Shown here: positions 32,955 to 41,496 of the stretch, piece after piece
Numbering within the stretch: the first letter of the stretch is position 1
Layout of the letters: every line of letters starts with the position of its first letter
Assembly (NCBI RefSeq): GCF_004011505.1
Contig: NZ_SAUN01000001.1
Location: 5,917,501-5,981,500 of the forward strand
Origin: Nonomuraea polychroma
Lineage (GTDB): Bacteria; Actinomycetota; Actinomycetes; Streptosporangiales; Streptosporangiaceae
Length of the DNA: 64,000 nt
Direction: 5' to 3'
The notes under the pieces: generated by a model
Databases searched by the model: none
What the model was told of the DNA's origin: nothing
Seen by the model: only the letters and a program-made list of their open reading frames with translations
Program-made: the position numbers and the translations under genes

Positions 32955-34825
32955 TCACCCGCCTGCTCGTCGCGAACCGGGGCGAGATCACCCGCCGCGT
33001 CTTCCGTACCTGCAGATCGCTCGGCATCTCCACAGTGGCCGTCTTCGCCGACCCCGACGCGGACGCGCCGCACGTGGCGGAGGCCGACCTCGCGGTACGA
33101 CTGCGCGGCGCCCGCCCGTCCGATACCTACCTGGACATGGACCGGATCATTGAGGCCTGCGTGGCGTCCGGGGCGGACGCGGTGCATCCCGGCTACGGCT
33201 TCCTGTCGGAGAATGCCGCGTTCGCACAGGCGGTGCTGGCCGCCGGGCTCACCTGGGTGGGCCCGCCGCCCGCGGCCATCGAGGCCATGGGGTCGAAGAT
33301 CACCGCGAAGCGGCTGATGGAGGAGGCCGGGGTCCCGGTCCTGCCCTCGCTCGACCTGGCCGCGCCCGCGGGGTTTCCCCTGCTGGTGAAGGCGTCCGCC
33401 GGTGGCGGCGGACGCGGCATGCGGATCGTACGGGAGGCCGCGGAGCTGGCGCGGGAGGTCGAGTCCGCGCGGCGGGAGGCGGAGTCGGCCTTCGGCGACC
33501 CGGCCGTCTTCGCCGAGCCGCTGCTGGAGCGGGCCAGGCACGTCGAGGTGCAGGTGCTGGCCGACACGCATGGGACCGTGTGGGCGCTGGGCGAGCGTGA
33601 GTGCAGCGTGCAGCGGCGGCATCAGAAGGTCGTCGAGGAGTGCCCCTCGCCGGGCATCTCGCCCGAGGTGCGGGAGCGGTTGTGCGAGGCGGCGGTCCGG
33701 GCCGCGCGCAGGATCGGCTACACCGGGGCCGGGACGGTGGAGTTCCTGGTCCAGGGGGATCGGGTGGCGTTCCTGGAGATGAACACCCGGCTCCAGGTCG
33801 AGCATCCGGTCACCGAGCTGGTCTATGGTGTCGACCTCGTGCGGCTGCAGCTGGAGGTGGCCGAGGGGATCGCCTTGTCCCCGGCTCCTCCGAAGGCGTC
33901 AGGGCATGCGGTGGAGGTGCGGCTTTATGCGGAGGACGCCGATTATCTGCCGCAGTCGGGGGTGTTGCGGCGGTTCGAGGTCGGCGGGGATGTGCGGGTG
34001 GATGCGGGGGTGGAGTCGGGTTCGGTCGTCTCGCCGTACTACGACCCGATGCTGGCCAAGGTGATCGCGCACGGCACGTCCCGGGCCGAGGCGGTGCGGA
34101 AACTCGTCGCGGCGCTGCGGGGAGCACGGCTGCATGGCCTCACAACAAACCGGGATTTGTTGGTGAAAATCCTGACAAACCAGGCTTTTGTGGCCGGTGA
34201 CACCCACACCGGCTTCCTGGCCGCCGACGGTCCCCTCGGCGCCGACACGGCGGAGCCGGCCGACCACTTGCCCGCGCTGGCCGCCGCCCTGGCCCTGGCC
34301 GCCGCCAACCGTCGCCGCGCCCCCGTGCTGGCCGGTCTGCCCAGCGGCTGGCGCAACGTACGCTCCCAACCCCGGCGTGCCTGCTTCACCGGCATCGAAG
34401 TGGTCTACGACCCGCTGCCGGACGGCGTGGTGACGATCAGCACGGAGCCCCACCGGGTGGTCCTGGAACGCGACGGCGTCCGGCACACGTACGAGATCGC
34501 CCAGTACGACGAGGACGGCACCGTCTATGTCGACCACGCAGGCGGCCACGCCGAGCTGACCCCGGTGCCCCGCCTGCCCGAGCCTGTCGAGCAGATCGCG
34601 CCGGGCTCTCTGCTGGCTCCGATGCCGGGCAGCGTGCTCAGGGTCGAGGTGGCGGCCGGCGACCGGGTGGTGAAGGGCCAGTCGGTGCTGGTGCTGGAGG
34701 CGATGAAGATGGAGCATCGGATCGCCGCCCCGGCCGACGGCGTGGTCTCCGGCGTGCACGTCGAGAAGGGACAGCAGGTCGAGGCGGGCGCCGTACTGGC
34801 GATCATCCAGGAAGGGAACCCATGA
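32951..34825 (+). CDS. Biotin carboxylase/BCCP (alpha) subunit
   Basis: A 624-residue protein combining biotin carboxylase (LLVANRGEITRRVFRT at the start; ATP grasp VKASAGGGGRGMRIV; active-site EMNTRLQVEHPVTE) with a C-terminal biotinyl domain whose EAMKMEH carries the biotinylated Lys. The GTG at 32951 overlaps the previous stop (GTGA). Together with the beta subunit it forms a complete acyl-CoA carboxylase. The motif at the N-terminus has T in place of the usual A in GEIAxR. Confidence 0.93.
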   Translation: MITRLLVANRGEITRRVFRTCRSLGISTVAVFADPDADAPHVAEADLAVRLRGARPSDTYLDMDRIIEACVASGADAVHPGYGFLSENAAFAQAVLAAGLTWVGPPPAAIEAMGSKITAKRLMEEAGVPVLPSLDLAAPAGFPLLVKASAGGGGRGMRIVREAAELAREVESARREAESAFGDPAVFAEPLLERARHVEVQVLADTHGTVWALGERECSVQRRHQKVVEECPSPGISPEVRERLCEAAVRAARRIGYTGAGTVEFLVQGDRVAFLEMNTRLQVEHPVTELVYGVDLVRLQLEVAEGIALSPAPPKASGHAVEVRLYAEDADYLPQSGVLRRFEVGGDVRVDAGVESGSVVSPYYDPMLAKVIAHGTSRAEAVRKLVAALRGARLHGLTTNRDLLVKILTNQAFVAGDTHTGFLAADGPLGADTAEPADHLPALAAALALAAANRRRAPVLAGLPSGWRNVRSQPRRACFTGIEVVYDPLPDGVVTISTEPHRVVLERDGVRHTYEIAQYDEDGTVYVDHAGGHAELTPVPRLPEPVEQIAPGSLLAPMPGSVLRVEVAAGDRVVKGQSVLVLEAMKMEHRIAAPADGVVSGVHVEKGQQVEAGAVLAIIQEGNP

Positions 34826-35583
34826 CGAGCCTCGTACGCAAGGACCTGGCGGGCGGCGTCGCCACCGTCACGCTGGACTCACCGCACAACCGCAACGCCT
34901 TGTCCGTACGCCTGCTCGCCGACCTCGAAGACCAGCTCACGTGGGCGCTGGCCGAACCCGCGGCCAGGGTGATCGTGCTGACCGCCACCGGGACCGTGTT
35001 CTGCTCGGGCGCCGACCTGAAGGAGCAGAAGGCGGCGGGCGCGCCGGTGACGGCGTCGCTTCCGGAGATCTTCACGCTGCTCTGGGAGAGCCCGAAGCCG
35101 GTCGTCTGCCGGCTCAACGGCACCGCGCGGGCAGGCGGCCTGGGGCTGGTGGCCTCCTGCGACTTCGCGATCGCGCCGCTGACGGCGTCGTTCGCGTTCA
35201 CGGAGGTACGCCTGGGCGTCGTGCCCGCCATGATCTCCGTACCGGTGCTGCGCAGGCTCGATCCCCGGGCGGCGGCTGAATACTTCCTGACCGGCGAGGT
35301 GTTCGACGCCTCCACGGCCGCCGAGATCGGGCTGTTGTCGCGGGCCGTGCCGGAGGAGGAGCTGGACGCGACGGTGGCGCACTATGCGTCGATGTTGATC
35401 AAGGGTGGCCCGGAGGCGCTGGCGATCACGAAGCGGCTGCTCAGAGAGGTGCCCCAGCTGTCGTTCGAGGAGGGGCTGCGGCGGATGACGGAGTTGTCCG
35501 CCGAGCGGTTCACCTCGGAGGAGGGCCAGGAAGGGATCGCGGCGTTCTGGGACAAACGCCCGCCGCGGTGGGCGTCGCCGTGA
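34822..35583 (+). CDS. Enoyl-CoA hydratase/isomerase family protein
   Basis: A 253-residue crotonase. The first oxyanion-hole block is TVFCSGADLKEQK near residue 60 and the second is NGTARAGGLGLVASCDFAIA near 105; the segment FAFTEVRLGVVPAMISVPVL follows. It should hydrate the unsaturated product of the carboxylase, as AtuE or LiuC do in isoprenoid and leucine breakdown. ATG at 34822 overlaps the carboxylase stop, and the stop overlaps the next gene's GTG. Confidence 0.92.
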   Translation: MTSLVRKDLAGGVATVTLDSPHNRNALSVRLLADLEDQLTWALAEPAARVIVLTATGTVFCSGADLKEQKAAGAPVTASLPEIFTLLWESPKPVVCRLNGTARAGGLGLVASCDFAIAPLTASFAFTEVRLGVVPAMISVPVLRRLDPRAAAEYFLTGEVFDASTAAEIGLLSRAVPEEELDATVAHYASMLIKGGPEALAITKRLLREVPQLSFEEGLRRMTELSAERFTSEEGQEGIAAFWDKRPPRWASP

Positions 35584-37265
35584 CGCTGCGCATCGCGAAC
35601 TGCAGCGGCTTCTTCGGCGATCGGCTCTCGGCGGCGCGGGAGATGGTCGAGGGCGGCCCGATCGACGTGCTGACCGGCGACTGGCTGGCCGAGCTGACCA
35701 TGCTCATTCTGGCGGGCAACCGGCTCAAGGGCCGGCCCGGCTATGCGCCCACGTTCCTGCGCCAGCTCGAGGACGTTCTCGGCCCCTGCCTCGACAGAGG
35801 CATCAAGATCGTCTCGAACGCGGGCGGCCTGGACCCGGCCGGGTGCGCCGAGGCCGTGCACGAGCTGGCCGGCCGGCTCGGCCTGTCCCCCAACGTCGCG
35901 TACGTCACCGGCGACGACCTCACCGGCCGGCCGCTCGATCTGATCAACGCCGACACCGGTGAGCGGCTCGACGCGACCCCGCTGACCGCGAACGCGTACC
36001 TGGGCGGGCGGCCCATCGCGACCGCGCTGTCGGCGGGAGCGGACGTGGTGGTGACCGGCAGGGTGACGGACGCGGCGCTGGTCACGGGGCCGGGCATGTG
36101 GCGGTACGGCTGGGGTCCCGGCGATCTCGACGCGCTGGCCGGCTCGGTGGTCGCCGGGCACGTCATCGAGTGCGGCTGCCAGGCGACCGGCGGCAACTAC
36201 GCGTTCTTCCAGGAGGTGCCGGACCTGGCGCGCTGCGGCTTCCCGATCGCCGAGCTGCGGGCCGACGGGTCGGCGGTGATCACCAAGCATCCGGGCACAG
36301 GCGGTCTCGTGTCGATCGGCACAGTGACCGCGCAGCTCGTCTACGAGATCGGCGGCCCGCGTTATCCCGGCCCCGATGTGGTGGCCAGGTTCGACACGAT
36401 CACCTTGTCGCAGGAGGGGCCGGACCGGGTGCTGGTGTCCGGGGTCCGCGGGGAGCCGCCGCCGGACACCCTCAAGGTCGCGGTCAATTACCTGGCCGGC
36501 TACCGCAACACGATGACGCTCGTGCTGACGGGGCTGGACGTGGAGGCGAAGGCGAGGGTCGCGGAGGAGGCGATCTGGGCGCGGGTCCCGCGTGAGTCGT
36601 TCGACCAGGTGGACGTGACGCTGACCGGCGGCGGCCTGCTGCGGATCACGGTCATGGACGCCGACCGGCACAAGGCCGGCCGGGCCTTCTCCTCGGCTGT
36701 GGTGGAGACGGGACTGTCCAGCTATCCGGGTTTCCACGGGCTGACGCCGCCGGGAGACGCCTCGCCGTACGGCGTGTACTGGCCGGTCCTCGTCCCGGCC
36801 GCCGAGATCCGCCCCCGGGTGTTCCTGAACGGCGACGAGGTCCCCCACGAGGCCTCCCGCGCCGCGCCGCCCGCCGGCTCGCTCCCGGCGCCCGCGCGGA
36901 GTGAAGTGACGTCGATCGGCGGGCCGGTGGTACGGGCGCCACTCGGGCGGATCGCCGGGGCCCGATCAGGCGACAAAGGCGGCAATGCGAACCTCGGGGT
37001 CTGGGCCGACACCGCCGGCCGCTACGGCTGGCTGGCCGCCCACCTCACGATCGCCAAGCTCCAGGAGCTGCTCCCGGACCTGGCCCCGTACCGGATCGAG
37101 CGTTTCGAACTGCCGAACATCCTGGCGCTCAACTTCGTCGTCCACGGCCTGCTCGGCAGGGGCGTGGCGGCGAGCCCGCGCATGGATCCGCAGGCCAAGG
37201 CCTTGGGCGAGGAACTACGCGCCCAGCTCACGGACATCCCCGCCGAGCTCCTTCCCGACGCCTGA
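35580..37265 (+). CDS. AtuA-like protein (DUF1446, acyclic terpene utilisation)
   Basis: A 561-residue protein with the N-terminal DUF1446 domain (IANCSGFFGDRLSAAREMVE, DVLTGDWLAELTMLIL, IVSNAGGLDPAGCAEAV) and a C-terminal domain carrying AGARSGDKGGNANLGVW, hallmarks of AtuA, a protein needed for citronellol/geraniol use whose biochemical role is unknown. The GTG at 35580 keeps the 4-nt overlap pattern of the operon; another GTG 12 nt earlier is possible. Its 3' end overlaps the convergent ROK gene by 38 bp. Confidence 0.9.
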   Translation: MTLRIANCSGFFGDRLSAAREMVEGGPIDVLTGDWLAELTMLILAGNRLKGRPGYAPTFLRQLEDVLGPCLDRGIKIVSNAGGLDPAGCAEAVHELAGRLGLSPNVAYVTGDDLTGRPLDLINADTGERLDATPLTANAYLGGRPIATALSAGADVVVTGRVTDAALVTGPGMWRYGWGPGDLDALAGSVVAGHVIECGCQATGGNYAFFQEVPDLARCGFPIAELRADGSAVITKHPGTGGLVSIGTVTAQLVYEIGGPRYPGPDVVARFDTITLSQEGPDRVLVSGVRGEPPPDTLKVAVNYLAGYRNTMTLVLTGLDVEAKARVAEEAIWARVPRESFDQVDVTLTGGGLLRITVMDADRHKAGRAFSSAVVETGLSSYPGFHGLTPPGDASPYGVYWPVLVPAAEIRPRVFLNGDEVPHEASRAAPPAGSLPAPARSEVTSIGGPVVRAPLGRIAGARSGDKGGNANLGVWADTAGRYGWLAAHLTIAKLQELLPDLAPYRIERFELPNILALNFVVHGLLGRGVAASPRMDPQAKALGEELRAQLTDIPAELLPDA

Positions 37266-38145
37266 GACCGCCGTGGGCCACGCCCCCCCACCCCAGCAGC
37301 GCCGCCCCCAGCAGGCCGGCCTGCACACCGAGCCGCGAGGCCCGCACGTCCGGAGCGGGCCGGAAGGCCAGGCGCTCCGCCAGGCGGGCGCGTACCGGCT
37401 CCAGCAGGGCGTCGCCTGCCTGCGACAACCCGCCGCCGATGACGATCTCCGCCGGATCCAGCAGCAGCGTGTACGTGGCCAGCGCCAGGGCGAGAGCCTC
37501 GACCGCTTCCCGCCAAACTGCAGCGGCCGCCTGGTCCCCCTGCCGCATCCTGCGAAGGACGTGCTCGGCAGACGGCTCCCCGCACCGCGCCGCGATGGCC
37601 CCCGCCGACGCGTAGGCCGCCAGGCAACCTCGCTGCCCGCACCCGCACGGCAGCCCGTCAGGCCGGACCGGGATGTGTCCGATCTGCCCGGCCCATCCGC
37701 CCGCGCCCCCGTACGGTGAGCCGTTCAGGACGACCGCGCCCGCGATCCCCGTGCCGATGGGCAGGAACAACACATCCCGCCCTCCACCGGCCCCATAGAC
37801 CAGTTCGGCCTCCCCCGCGGCCCGCACGTCATGCCCCAGCGCCACAGGCAGGTCCACGTCCGTGAACGCGGAAACCGGAACGTCGCGCCACCCGAACGCC
37901 GCCGAGAAGACCGCGTGCGTGGGCGTGACGAGCCCCGGAACCGCCAGGCCCACGGCCACCGGCCGCATTCTTCCCCGAGGCCTGGACAGATCGCCGGTGA
38001 AGGCCGAGATGGCGGCGATCACCTGCTCCGCGCCCTCCGCGCGGGGCGTGGGGCGACGCTCGGCGTAGAGGATCGTCCCGTCACGCGCGACCAGTCCACC
38101 CTTCATGGTGGTCCCGCCGACATCGATCGCCGCAACGCACTCCAT
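37228..38145 (-). CDS. ROK family protein (sugar kinase type)
   Basis: A 305-residue ROK protein without an HTH, so a sugar kinase rather than a NagC-type regulator. The phosphate-binding loop AAIDVGGTTMKGGLVARDG is at the start; the zinc-binding signature GHIPVRPDG plus CGCGQRGCLAAYAS is near residues 170-190, with Ala in place of the usual Glu after GCL. IGGGLSQAGDALL near 250 fits the adenosine loop. GGAGGG precedes the ATG at 38145. Substrate, likely glucose or an N-acyl-hexosamine, is unknown. Confidence 0.88.
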   Translation of the reverse strand: MECVAAIDVGGTTMKGGLVARDGTILYAERRPTPRAEGAEQVIAAISAFTGDLSRPRGRMRPVAVGLAVPGLVTPTHAVFSAAFGWRDVPVSAFTDVDLPVALGHDVRAAGEAELVYGAGGGRDVLFLPIGTGIAGAVVLNGSPYGGAGGWAGQIGHIPVRPDGLPCGCGQRGCLAAYASAGAIAARCGEPSAEHVLRRMRQGDQAAAAVWREAVEALALALATYTLLLDPAEIVIGGGLSQAGDALLEPVRARLAERLAFRPAPDVRASRLGVQAGLLGAALLGWGGVAHGGLRRREGARRGCP

Positions 38146-38193
38146 CCCGCCCTCCAACAATCACTTTGAGATCAGCATCCCCCATAGAGAAGA

Positions 38194-39009
38194 ATGTCCC
38201 CTATGACGCCCCGCCGTCTCACACTCGACGACCTCGACGACTGCACGCGCCTGGCCAAGGACCGCGACTGGCTGCCCGAAAAGCACAAGTGGCGCCTGCT
38301 GCTCGAGGTCGGCGAGGCGTACGGCATCGACGCCCCGGACGGCGCCGGCCTGGCCGCCACGAACATCCTGACCCGCTACGGTGACGACCACGCCGTGATC
38401 AGCATGGTCCTCACGGCCTCCAGGTTCGGCAGGCGCGGCCTGGGCGGTCGCCTCATGGAGCACGTGCTGGAGCGCGCCGGGGACCGGACGGTCTCGCTGT
38501 ACGCCACCGAGAACGGCCGTCCGCTCTACGAACGGCTCGGCTTCCGCGTCGTCGGCCAGGCCGCCAAGCACACGGGCCGTTTCAGAGGCGAGCTCTCGGG
38601 CCGGACCCGCTCCGCCACCCCGGACGACCTCGGCACGATCCTGGCGTTCGACGCCGAGGTGTTCGGCACGGACAGGTCCGTGTTGCTGCGGCGGATGTTC
38701 GCCTTCGGCGAGGAGGTCAGGATCGCCGACGGCGGTTTCGGCCACCGCTGGCGCAACGACGACAACACGGTCATCGGCCCAGTGGTGGCGCGGGATGAAG
38801 AGACCGCGCGGGCGCTGATCGGCGACCTGGCGCTGGGGGCGGAGGGCGAGGTGCGGATGGACTTCGACCTCGCCCACGACTCGATGATCCGGTGGGCGGG
38901 CGAGCACGGCGTCGCCAACCCGTGGACGGTCTCGCGCATGGTGCGCGGCGGCGGCCTGCCCGGCGATCCTGCCCGCCAGTTCCTGCCGTTCATGCAGGCC
39001 CTGGGTTGA
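38194..39009 (+). CDS. Two-domain GNAT N-acetyltransferase
   Basis: A 271-residue protein. The first GNAT fold includes the acetyl-CoA loop RFGRRGLGGRLMEHVLE (about 75-91) and ends in RPLYERLGFRVVGQ; the second half (from RSATPDDLGTILAFDAEVFG) resembles the Acetyltransf_18/YitH-like domain. Start at ATG 38194; a second ATG three codons later is possible. Diverges from the ROK gene across 48 nt. Substrate unknown. Confidence 0.85.
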   Translation: MSPMTPRRLTLDDLDDCTRLAKDRDWLPEKHKWRLLLEVGEAYGIDAPDGAGLAATNILTRYGDDHAVISMVLTASRFGRRGLGGRLMEHVLERAGDRTVSLYATENGRPLYERLGFRVVGQAAKHTGRFRGELSGRTRSATPDDLGTILAFDAEVFGTDRSVLLRRMFAFGEEVRIADGGFGHRWRNDDNTVIGPVVARDEETARALIGDLALGAEGEVRMDFDLAHDSMIRWAGEHGVANPWTVSRMVRGGGLPGDPARQFLPFMQALG

Positions 39010-39040
39010 CCCGGTGCGCGGCGCCCTCGTAGGGTCACCA

Positions 39041-39057
39041 CCAGAATATCGTTCTGG
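39041..39057. promoter_or_regulatory. Possible operator upstream of the phosphotransferase gene
   Basis: CCAGAATATCGTTCTGG has 6-bp arms (CCAGAA/TTCTGG) around 5 nt, about 93 nt before the ATG at 39150. The symmetry recalls operators of TetR-type lipid-catabolism regulators, but the binding protein is not identified. Confidence 0.45.
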
Positions 39058-39108
39058 CCTGTCGGCGGTCGGCACGGCGGCCGCCGGCCTGTCGGCGGTC
39101 GGCACGGC
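39056..39108. repeat. 23-bp direct repeat, period 30
   Basis: The string GGCCTGTCGGCGGTCGGCAC plus GGC occurs at 39056-39078 and again at 39086-39108, in the leader region before the phosphotransferase gene and directly next to the dyad at 39041. Confidence 0.8.
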
Positions 39109-39149
39109 CGCTCGTCACGGACGGGCCAGGCGTCTTCGAAGGGCGGCAC

Positions 39150-40163
39150 ATGACCTCCACCCACATCGATGTCAGCGCCATCGACTTCGACACGCTCGGC
39201 GCGTGGATGGACGGCCAAGGGCTGCCGGGCGGCCCGATCACGGACGTGGCGCCGGTTCTGGGCGGCACGCAGAACATGATGGTCAGACTCGAACGCGGCG
39301 GCCGCCCGTACATCCTGCGCCGCCCGCCCCTGCACGCCCGCCAGAGGAGCAACGACGTGCTGCGCCGCGAGGCGCGACTGCTGGCGGCGCTGCGTGACAC
39401 GCCGGTCCCCGCGCCCGTGCTGGTGGCGGCGCAGACGGCGGAGGAGCCGGTCTTCTACCTGATGGAGCCGGTCGACGGGTTCAACCCCTCGGTGGGATTG
39501 CCCGAGCCGCACGCCTCCGACCCGGCGATCAGGCACCGGATGGGGTTCGAGGCCGCCGCCGCGCTGGCCGAGCTGGGACGGGTCGATCCGGGGGCGCTGC
39601 CGGGTTTCGGCCGGCCCGAGGGGTTCCTGGAGCGGCAGGTGCCGCGCTGGCTCAAGGAGCTCGACTCGTACGGCGCCCTCGACGGCTACCCCGGCCCCGA
39701 CATCCCCGGCCTGCACGAAACCGCCGAGTGGCTCACCCGCCGCCTCCCCCGGTCGTTCACTCCGGGGATCATGCACGGCGACTACCACTTCGCGAACCTC
39801 ATGTTCGCCTGCGACGGCCCGCGGGTGGCCGCGATCGTGGACTGGGAGATGTGCACGATCGGCGACCCGCTCCTCGACCTGGGCTGGCTGCTGGCCACCT
39901 GGCCCGTCAGCAACGGGCACGTGCCCGGACTGCCGTCACCGCAGGAGCTCGTCGCCTACTACGCGGCGCTGTCCGAGCGCGACCTGTCGGCCATCGGCTG
40001 GTACGCGGTCATGGCCTGCTTCAAGCTCGGCATCGTGCTGGAGGGCACGCACGCCCGGGCGTTCGCCGGCAAGGCGCCCAAGGACATCGGCGACCTGCTG
40101 CACGCGACGACGCTGGAGTTGTTCGAACGGGCGCGGGAGTTCATGGACGGCGTTCTCGACTGA
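39150..40163 (+). CDS. APH-type phosphotransferase (ACAD10/11-like kinase)
   Basis: A 337-residue kinase-fold protein. The catalytic loop is IMHGDYHFANLMFA near residue 209 and the metal-binding segment IVDWEMCTIGDPLLDLGWLL near 231. The N-lobe contains VLGGTQNMMVRLERGGRPYI and YILRRPPLHAR. This family is usually found near acyl-CoA dehydrogenases and is related to the kinase part of ACAD10/11, which phosphorylates 4-hydroxyacyl-CoAs; antibiotic resistance is unlikely. Single-gene unit with a repeat and dyad in its leader. Confidence 0.88.
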   Translation: MTSTHIDVSAIDFDTLGAWMDGQGLPGGPITDVAPVLGGTQNMMVRLERGGRPYILRRPPLHARQRSNDVLRREARLLAALRDTPVPAPVLVAAQTAEEPVFYLMEPVDGFNPSVGLPEPHASDPAIRHRMGFEAAAALAELGRVDPGALPGFGRPEGFLERQVPRWLKELDSYGALDGYPGPDIPGLHETAEWLTRRLPRSFTPGIMHGDYHFANLMFACDGPRVAAIVDWEMCTIGDPLLDLGWLLATWPVSNGHVPGLPSPQELVAYYAALSERDLSAIGWYAVMACFKLGIVLEGTHARAFAGKAPKDIGDLLHATTLELFERAREFMDGVLD

Positions 40164-40217
40164 CCATATATACCGATTTTCGGAAAGAACAATCACAACG
40201 CACCACCGAGGCATACG

Positions 40218-40232
40218 ATTGCGCGCAATTGC
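40218..40232. promoter_or_regulatory. Palindromes in the AT-rich leader of the small 86-aa gene
   Basis: ATTGCGCGCAAT (40218-40229, perfect) overlaps GCAATTGC (40225-40232, perfect). They lie about 26 nt before the ATG at 40258 in an unusually AT-rich stretch. CAATTGC also appears in the next two gaps of the cluster (40522-40528, 41434-41440). Confidence 0.4.
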
Positions 40233-40257
40233 ACTGTAATTTCGGGGAAGGATTGTC

Positions 40258-40518
40258 ATGCGCATGCGGTTCCTCGGCTCCACCTCGGAGGCGGGCGCCT
40301 GCCCCACCCTGTACGAGACCGACCGCGGCACCATCGTCGTGCAGGGGCTCGAAGTCACCGACGCGGAGGCGCTCGCGGACCTCCGCGACGTCCTCGACGG
40401 CGAGACCGCGGTCGAGGTCCCTCGCGAGCTCATCACCGAAATCGCCCGCCGCGTCCTGGCCGACGGACCGGCAACCGCTTTCCCGACCAGCGGAGAGACA
40501 CCGACGGCAACCGGTTGA
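40258..40518 (+). CDS. Small protein next to HTH-DUF5753 regulator (86 aa)
   Basis: An 86-residue acidic protein. The pattern CPTLYETDRGTIVVQG, VTDAEALADLRDV and AVEVPRELI recalls a small actinobacterial family I remember beside DUF5753/DUF6879 regulators, though I cannot name it securely. A good Shine-Dalgarno (GGGGAAGGA) precedes the ATG at 40258. The 94-nt leader is AT-rich and palindromic. The regulator starts 57 nt downstream. Function unknown; a partner or antagonist of the regulator is plausible. Confidence 0.7.
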   Translation: MRMRFLGSTSEAGACPTLYETDRGTIVVQGLEVTDAEALADLRDVLDGETAVEVPRELITEIARRVLADGPATAFPTSGETPTATG

Positions 40519-40558
40519 TCACAATTGCGGTCGAAGCTGGCTTGATCGCCGCAACCGG
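40511..40558. promoter_or_regulatory. Dyad in the leader of the HTH regulator
   Basis: CCGGTTG (40511-40517) is mirrored by CAACCGG (40552-40558), flanking CAATTGC at 40522-40528. The dyad starts inside the 3' end of the 86-aa gene and ends just before a TAGCCT box at 40562-40567, so it could be the regulator's own operator. Confidence 0.38.
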
Positions 40559-40575
40559 GGCTAGCCTCTTGCGGC

Positions 40576-41427
40576 GTGACCTCGTTTCAGCAGGCGCGCA
40601 TCGACCTCGGCGGTCAGCTACGGCAGCTGCGCGAGGCCGCTCACCTGTCGGGCAAGGACCTGGCCGAGCGGCTGCGCTGGCAGCCGTCCAAGGTCTCACG
40701 ACTCGAGAACGCCCGGCAGACTCCCACGGAAGATGACGTGGTCGTGTGGGCGCAGGCGGTGAGCGCCGCGCCCGACACGACCGACGAGCTGATCAGGCAG
40801 GCTCTCGCCCTGGCGGAGCGGCACGACAGCTGGAAGCAGCGCCACCGCAGCGGCCTGGCCGCCCTTCAGGAGGACATGCGGGACCTGGAGGCCAAGACCA
40901 AGCTGTTCCGCGCCTTCGAGCCGGGCATCGTCATGGGCCTGCTGCAGACCCCCGAATACGCCAGGCACGTCTTCCGCAAGGTCAAGCGCCTCTACAGCGC
41001 CGCCGACCAGATCGACGCGGCCGTGCGGGTGCGGATGCAACGCCAGGAGATCCTGTACGACCGCAGCAGGACGTTCAGATTCGTGTTGCCCGAGTCGGCG
41101 CTGCACATCATGCTGGCCCCGGCCGACGTCATGCGCGGCCAGCTCGACCGATTGCTCGCCGTGAGCACATTGCCGAACGTCGAGTTCGGCGTGATCCCCT
41201 TCGGCACCGAGCTGCCGTCGGCGCCGATCAACAGCTTCTGGATCTACAACGATGCCATGGTCGGCGTGGCCACGATGACAAAAGACCTGGTCCTGCGGGA
41301 TCCCGATGACATCGCCTTCTACGTCAACGCGTTCGACGCCTATGCGAGAGTGGCCGAGTTCGACGAGGGGGGACGGGAGGTACTGATCCGCATTCTTCAC
41401 GCCTACCGTAAACAAGGCCCACATTAA
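40576..41427 (+). CDS. XRE-family HTH regulator with DUF5753
   Basis: A 283-residue protein. The HTH is at 10-60 (QLRQLREAAHLSGKDLAERL, then WQPSKVSRLENARQTP). The DUF5753 domain follows (FEPGIVMGLLQTPEYARHVF near 115, FRFVLPESALHIMLAPADVM near 172, and VEFGVIPFGTELPSAP near 207). Such proteins (WhiJ-like) often work with small partner proteins in development and antibiotic control. The GTG at 40576 has no Shine-Dalgarno; TAGCCT ends 8 nt before it, so leaderless expression is likely. Confidence 0.9.
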   Translation: MTSFQQARIDLGGQLRQLREAAHLSGKDLAERLRWQPSKVSRLENARQTPTEDDVVVWAQAVSAAPDTTDELIRQALALAERHDSWKQRHRSGLAALQEDMRDLEAKTKLFRAFEPGIVMGLLQTPEYARHVFRKVKRLYSAADQIDAAVRVRMQRQEILYDRSRTFRFVLPESALHIMLAPADVMRGQLDRLLAVSTLPNVEFGVIPFGTELPSAPINSFWIYNDAMVGVATMTKDLVLRDPDDIAFYVNAFDAYARVAEFDEGGREVLIRILHAYRKQGPH

Positions 41428-41496
41428 CCGCAGCAATTGCTTGCCACCCACCGCAAGATCGTGCAATTCTGTCGCGAGACGATGCGGAGGTGACGC

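Noticed and set aside
39150..40163. Aminoglycoside resistance gene
   Set aside because: The kinase fold matches the ACAD10-like group (VDWEMCTIGDP), not aminoglycoside-modifying enzymes.
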